The notes under the pieces: model-generated
Told to the model about the DNA's origin: nothing
What the model saw: the letters and a program-made list of their open reading frames with translations, nothing else
The model's database searches: none
Made by a program: the position numbers and the translations under genes
Source of the DNA: a virus
DNA length: 31,936 nt
Direction: 5' to 3' (one strand)
Virus record (IMG/VR): IMGVR_UViG_3300036985_000797
Location: 1-31,936 of that record
Shown: piece by piece, positions 28,803-31,936 of the stretch
Position numbering within the stretch: position 1 is the first letter of the stretch
Layout: every line of letters starts with the position of its first letter

Positions 28803-30061
28803 AAGAACGTAAGGTACAGAAGGCGAAGATTACATTGATGCGTGACCCGAGGTTTGCCCTTTGGTCTGGCATCTTGATGGTTGGTCGTACGAGTGTAGTG
28901 GATAACATCCCAACTGCATGCACCAATGGGCGTGACGAGAAGTATGGTCGCAAGTTCGTGGCTATGCTCAAAGAGCCTGAGTTGAATTTCGTGGTACTCC
29001 ATGAGAATCTACACAAGGCTTTCCGTCACCTGACTACATGGCGTAAGTTACATGACGAGAACCACTCGCTGGCAAATGCGGCTTGTGACTATGTGATTAA
29101 CCTTAAGCTCAAAGACCTCGATCCTAGCGAGCGTGTCATTGCGATGCCACGTTGGGCAGATGGTGAGTTGAAGGGTAAGCCGATGGGCTTGGTTGACGAG
29201 AAGTATCGTGGACTCAATGCCAAGCAAGTGTTCGATCTACTCAAAGATGAGCAGAAGGGCGGGGGCGGCGGAGGCGGTGACGACGAAGGCGACGGCGCAG
29301 GAAAGGGTTCCGGTGGTACAGGTACGAGCCAAGGTCAAGGCAATGGCGGAGGGTTCGATGACCACGATTGGGATGGTGCGAAGGAGATGACCGAGGAGGA
29401 GAAGAAGGTTCTCGAGCGTGAGATCGATCAGGCTATTCGCCAAGGTGTAATGGCGCATCAGAAAATAGCGGGAACTGGTGGTGGTGATCTCGATCGGGAC
29501 TTGCTTGAGTTGCTCGAACCAAAGGTCGACTGGCGTGAAATGTTGCGTGAGTTCGTGAAGTCTACGTGTAGCGCAAAAGATACATCGTCATGGCGTAGGG
29601 TGAATCGTAGGTTCTTGTCTATGGGTACGTACATGCCTAGCTTGATCGGTGAGAAGGTTGGTCACATGGTTATTGCCGTAGACACATCGGGTTCGGTTGG
29701 GCAAGAAGAGTTGTCGGGCTTCCTAACAGAAGTTAAGGGTATCGCAGAAGAAGTAAAGCCTAGCCAAGTGGACTTGATCTATTGGGATAGCCGAGTAGCC
29801 GGACACGAAGAGTACACCGAAGGTATGGTGGGCGACATTATCAATTCCACTAAGCCTAGGGGCGGTGGAGGTACGTCACCCTCTTGTGTATCAGAGTATC
29901 TGAAAGAGAAACGTATCGTGCCTGAGTGCGTCATCATGCTCACCGATGGGTATGTTGGTAGCGATTGGGGCAGGGATTGGACTGCGCCTGTACTGTGGGC
30001 GATCGTAGGAGGAAACGATTGTGTTGCAGACAATGGCAAAACGATTCTTGTCAAGGATTAA
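28796..30061 (+). CDS. vWA protein with N-terminal HExxH metallopeptidase-like motif (421 aa)
   Basis: The N-terminal domain has VLHENLHKAFRH, an HExxH zinc-protease signature (HENLH, residues 69-73), as in DUF2201-type putative metallopeptidases. A Gly/Asp-rich linker (about 155-190) follows. The C-terminal von Willebrand A domain has the MIDAS elements DTSGS (296-300), a Thr in GGGGTSP (360) and LTDGYVG (D384). Proteins of this build accompany MoxR-like ATPases. It probably serves as the partner that selects targets. Whether the protease motif is active cannot be told. The start is in the 14-bp repeat. Confidence 0.92.
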   Translation: MLEERKVQKAKITLMRDPRFALWSGILMVGRTSVVDNIPTACTNGRDEKYGRKFVAMLKEPELNFVVLHENLHKAFRHLTTWRKLHDENHSLANAACDYVINLKLKDLDPSERVIAMPRWADGELKGKPMGLVDEKYRGLNAKQVFDLLKDEQKGGGGGGGDDEGDGAGKGSGGTGTSQGQGNGGGFDDHDWDGAKEMTEEEKKVLEREIDQAIRQGVMAHQKIAGTGGGDLDRDLLELLEPKVDWREMLREFVKSTCSAKDTSSWRRVNRRFLSMGTYMPSLIGEKVGHMVIAVDTSGSVGQEELSGFLTEVKGIAEEVKPSQVDLIYWDSRVAGHEEYTEGMVGDIINSTKPRGGGGTSPSCVSEYLKEKRIVPECVIMLTDGYVGSDWGRDWTAPVLWAIVGGNDCVADNGKTILVKD

Positions 30062-30074
30062 ACGTAGGTTATTT

Positions 30075-30088
30075 ATAACAAATGTTAG
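30075..30088 (+). repeat. 14-bp repeat copy, ATAACAAATGTTAG
   Basis: One mismatch (first base) to consensus. Its ATG opens a seven-codon frame (MLGGIRW, stop at 30103-30105) that overlaps the start of the 30099 gene. Confidence 0.8.
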
Positions 30089-30098
30089 GAGGTATCAG

Positions 30099-30350
30099 AT
30101 GGTAGTAGTCGATATAGGTTATCGCAAGCTCGTGATGACCAAAGAGAAAGCAATGCTCTTGGTCGAGTGCCTTGAGAGTGCGGAAGTATACGAAGAGAAG
30201 TGGTGGAGTGATGATGTGCGTAAAGAGAAAGGAATGGATAGCACTTACACCTACCACGTGTATCCGAATGAAGCCCACTTCAGTATGAAGATTGTTAGCG
30301 ATTCACATTTTCAAATGGCTAGATTAGCCGGTAAACCACAGGGGAATTAA
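30099..30350 (+). CDS. small protein, unknown (83 aa)
   Basis: The start at ATG 30099 is preceded by TAGGAGG, the best Shine-Dalgarno in the region; a longer frame to 30021 would overlap the vWA gene. MVVVDIGYRKLVMTKEKAMLLVECLESAEVYEEKWW; small alpha/beta protein. The Gly-Gly of AGGAGG partly overlaps the 14-bp repeat. No family recognised. Confidence 0.8.
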   Translation: MVVVDIGYRKLVMTKEKAMLLVECLESAEVYEEKWWSDDVRKEKGMDSTYTYHVYPNEAHFSMKIVSDSHFQMARLAGKPQGN

Positions 30351-30351
30351 A

Positions 30352-31200
30352 ATGAGTATTAGTGCATCAGCAGTATTAGTAGAGTTGAACATCAGCGTTT
30401 GGCCTGCCGCAAAGATTGATCGTGAAATCACGAGCCAAGTCAATGCAAGCGCATCAGCACACAAAGATGCGTCACAGACCAAGAAGAATCTGTTTGCGGG
30501 TACAAGCCTACGAGCAGACATTGAGAAGTTTGCGGCCCGAGTACGTCTCTATAACAACCAACACACCTTACCTTGGGCAGACAAGGGTGAGCGCATGTTG
30601 CCGACCAAGTTGTTCATGGATTACAAGCAGACCATGAATGGCTACGAGCGTACGTTCAACATGTTGTGCGATAACTTCTTTGATGAGTACGAGCGACTGG
30701 TTGAGGAAGCCAAGATTAACTTGGGTTCTATGTACAAAGCAGAGGACTACCCTGACCTAACAGAAGTTAGGAAGAAGTTCAGCTTTAGACGTAGCGTGAA
30801 GCCTTTGCCCGAGGCTGGTGACTTTCGCTTGGACATTCCCGCGCATGACTTAGCGGAGATGCGATCGGCATACGAGACTCAGTATTCGGAGAAGTTGGCC
30901 GAAGCAATGCGTACACCATGGGAGCGCCTGCACGAAGTTCTCTTGGGTATGTCCAAGAAGTTGGAAGACTCAGGTGACGGGAAGAAGCGTTATCACGACT
31001 CATTGATTAGCAACCCATTGGAGTTGTGTGAGTTGTTGACGAAGCTGAACGTGACTAACGACCCCAAGTTAGAGGATGCACGTAGGCAAGTAGAACTAGC
31101 CATGCTCGGAGCTGACATTGAAGAGGTCAAAGAGGATGCGTTGGTTCGTGAGAATCTAAAGTCCAAGGTCGATGCTATTCTTGGTAAGTTCGAGTGGTAA
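30352..31200 (+). CDS. helical protein, possibly DUF3150-like (282 aa)
   Basis: A long, helical, charged protein: VLVELNISVWPAAKIDREITSQVNASASAHKDASQTKKNLF, then LRADIEKFAARVRLYNNQHTLPWADKGERMLPTKLFMDYKQTM. This layout distantly recalls DUF3150 proteins, which in some mobile elements lie beside CobS/MoxR-like ATPases and CobT-like vWA proteins. If right, it is the third part of the same module. Its frame contains a weaker copy of the repeat (CTAACAGAAGTTAG, 30757). The start is one base after the preceding stop. Confidence 0.82.
   Translation: MSISASAVLVELNISVWPAAKIDREITSQVNASASAHKDASQTKKNLFAGTSLRADIEKFAARVRLYNNQHTLPWADKGERMLPTKLFMDYKQTMNGYERTFNMLCDNFFDEYERLVEEAKINLGSMYKAEDYPDLTEVRKKFSFRRSVKPLPEAGDFRLDIPAHDLAEMRSAYETQYSEKLAEAMRTPWERLHEVLLGMSKKLEDSGDGKKRYHDSLISNPLELCELLTKLNVTNDPKLEDARRQVELAMLGADIEEVKEDALVRENLKSKVDAILGKFEW
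30757..30770 (+). repeat. degenerate repeat copy in a gene, CTAACAGAAGTTAG
   Basis: Two mismatches to consensus, but keeps perfect 5-bp arms (CTAAC/GTTAG). It lies inside the 30352-31200 gene with no start codon. Confidence 0.4.
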
Positions 31201-31213
31201 TAACATTTGTTAG
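31200..31213 (-). repeat. 14-bp repeat copy, reverse orientation
   Basis: ATAACATTTGTTAG, one mismatch to the reverse complement of the consensus. It starts at the last base of the 30352 gene's stop, and its end (TTAG) leads into the AGGAG Shine-Dalgarno of the next gene. Confidence 0.75.
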
Positions 31214-31224
31214 GAGTAATGGAC

Positions 31225-31936
31225 ATGAGTATGAATACATTGAGTTTGAGCAACGTAGTTGTAGGTGAAGACTTACAGAAGTCTATGGACAAGGAAGGGT
31301 TAAAGTTGTCGGGCGTGTATGCGATGCTTGACCCTGTGATTAGCCGACTGGCTTCATTGAATCCACTGTGGACTTTCGTTATCAATAGCAGTGCGCCTAG
31401 TATGGGCAGTAGCCGAGTGGCATCGGGCTTTATGGTTAAGCTAGATGGTGAAGAGCTAGGGTCTATTGGCTTGTCATATATGGGTCAACGCGGGAAGGTT
31501 ATCGCTATCTGCAACGATCGTATTGGTAAGGGCAGACAACGATCGGACTCGTATCGCACTGTGGATGCAGACAAAGCTATCCTCATGGCGAAGAAGATGT
31601 TCGGCAAGATGAACCCCTCCGAGCGTATCAGTAAGGCTAAGGATGCGGCAGAACGTGTAGTGACTCGGGCAAGCTGGAACAAAGAGCGTGAGCGTACTCA
31701 ACACCAAGCCAATGTCAAGAATGAGATGTTGGTATGGGCTGAGACTAAGGGTCATGCTATGTTCTTGGAATACCTAAAAGCAGAAGCGATACCCTCACTC
31801 AGACACAAGGTTACTACCTCTATGGAGAAGGTAGAGTTACTCGATACTGAGATGAAGACTATCGAGCGAGTGCAAGAAGACTTTACTAAGAATAAGACTG
31901 CGCTAGTAGTCAAAGACTTGGGTAAGTACCTAGTAA
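31225..31936 (+). CDS. plus-strand protein, unknown, cut by window end (237+ aa)
   Basis: ATG 31225 has AGGAG 8 nt upstream; ATG 31219 is an alternative that is too close to it. The frame stays open to the end of the window. MSMNTLSLSNVVVGEDLQKSMDKEGLKLSGVYAMLDPVISRLASLN begins a mixed alpha/beta N-terminal part (to about residue 100). A long charged helical region follows (MAKKMFGKMNPSERISKAKDAAERVVTRASWNKERERTQ). No family recognised. Confidence 0.85.
   Translation, partial: MSMNTLSLSNVVVGEDLQKSMDKEGLKLSGVYAMLDPVISRLASLNPLWTFVINSSAPSMGSSRVASGFMVKLDGEELGSIGLSYMGQRGKVIAICNDRIGKGRQRSDSYRTVDADKAILMAKKMFGKMNPSERISKAKDAAERVVTRASWNKERERTQHQANVKNEMLVWAETKGHAMFLEYLKAEAIPSLRHKVTTSMEKVELLDTEMKTIERVQEDFTKNKTALVVKDLGKYLV

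Noticed and set aside
29723-29736. CTAACAGAAGTTAA inside the vWA gene as a repeat copy
   Set aside because: Three mismatches including one in the arm; expected by chance in a region rich in these codons.

Overview
The window looks like part of a tailed double-stranded DNA phage genome (class Caudoviricetes). Tiny genes are packed stop-to-start. One half, entirely on the minus strand, encodes DNA packaging, head, neck and tail-fibre proteins. The other half, entirely on the plus strand, encodes small early or accessory proteins. Several minus-strand families (small basic proteins, an SU10-like adaptor candidate, a zinc-ribbon neck-region protein, a GroES-like protein beside the portal, and glycine-rich fibres starting VEYLVVAGGG) are ones I associate with podovirus-like phages of freshwater and marine metagenomes. 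The host cannot be read from the sequence. Sigma70-type promoters and Shine-Dalgarno sites suggest a Gram-negative bacterium. No tRNA, CRISPR array, integrase, insertion sequence, polymerase or recognisable lysis cassette is visible.

Left half, in minus-strand transcription order (21.9 kb down to 1): terminase small and large subunits, portal with a long Gln-rich tail, a small coiled-coil protein, GroES-like co-chaperonin, scaffold candidate, a conserved 157-aa protein, a 218-aa head protein, major capsid protein and a terminator. An untranslated leader with pseudoknot potential follows, then a head-fibre-like protein, another terminator, a run of small basic Gly/Lys-rich proteins, neck and adaptor proteins, paired structural paralogues, a tandem-repeat fibre, and four tandem glycine-rich adhesin-like paralogues. 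The last of these runs off the left edge.

The centre (21.87-22.30 kb) is a divergent control region. It has a sigma70 promoter for the plus strand, inverted repeats over and just after that promoter, and a weaker candidate promoter for the minus strand.

The right half starts with three small genes and a strong terminator. A 650-bp AT-rich non-coding block follows, with two 34-bp direct repeats and a cluster of TGTTACG/CGTAACA heptamers; it is a candidate origin or control region. An array of very small overlapping genes comes next, then a consensus promoter driving a MoxR-like AAA+ ATPase, a vWA protein with an N-terminal HExxH motif, and a 282-aa protein with possible DUF3150 resemblance. 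Together these may form an ATPase/vWA remodelling module.

The most unusual feature is a 14-bp inverted repeat, CTAACAAATGTTAG. It occurs about 16 times in the plus-strand half and I saw none in the structural half. Many copies contain the start codon of a gene (CTAACAAATGTTAG, ATG at positions 8-10), and several also contain the stop codon of the gene before. It resembles, without matching, the stoperators and start-associated sequences of mycobacteriophages, and may be the phage's own regulatory system.
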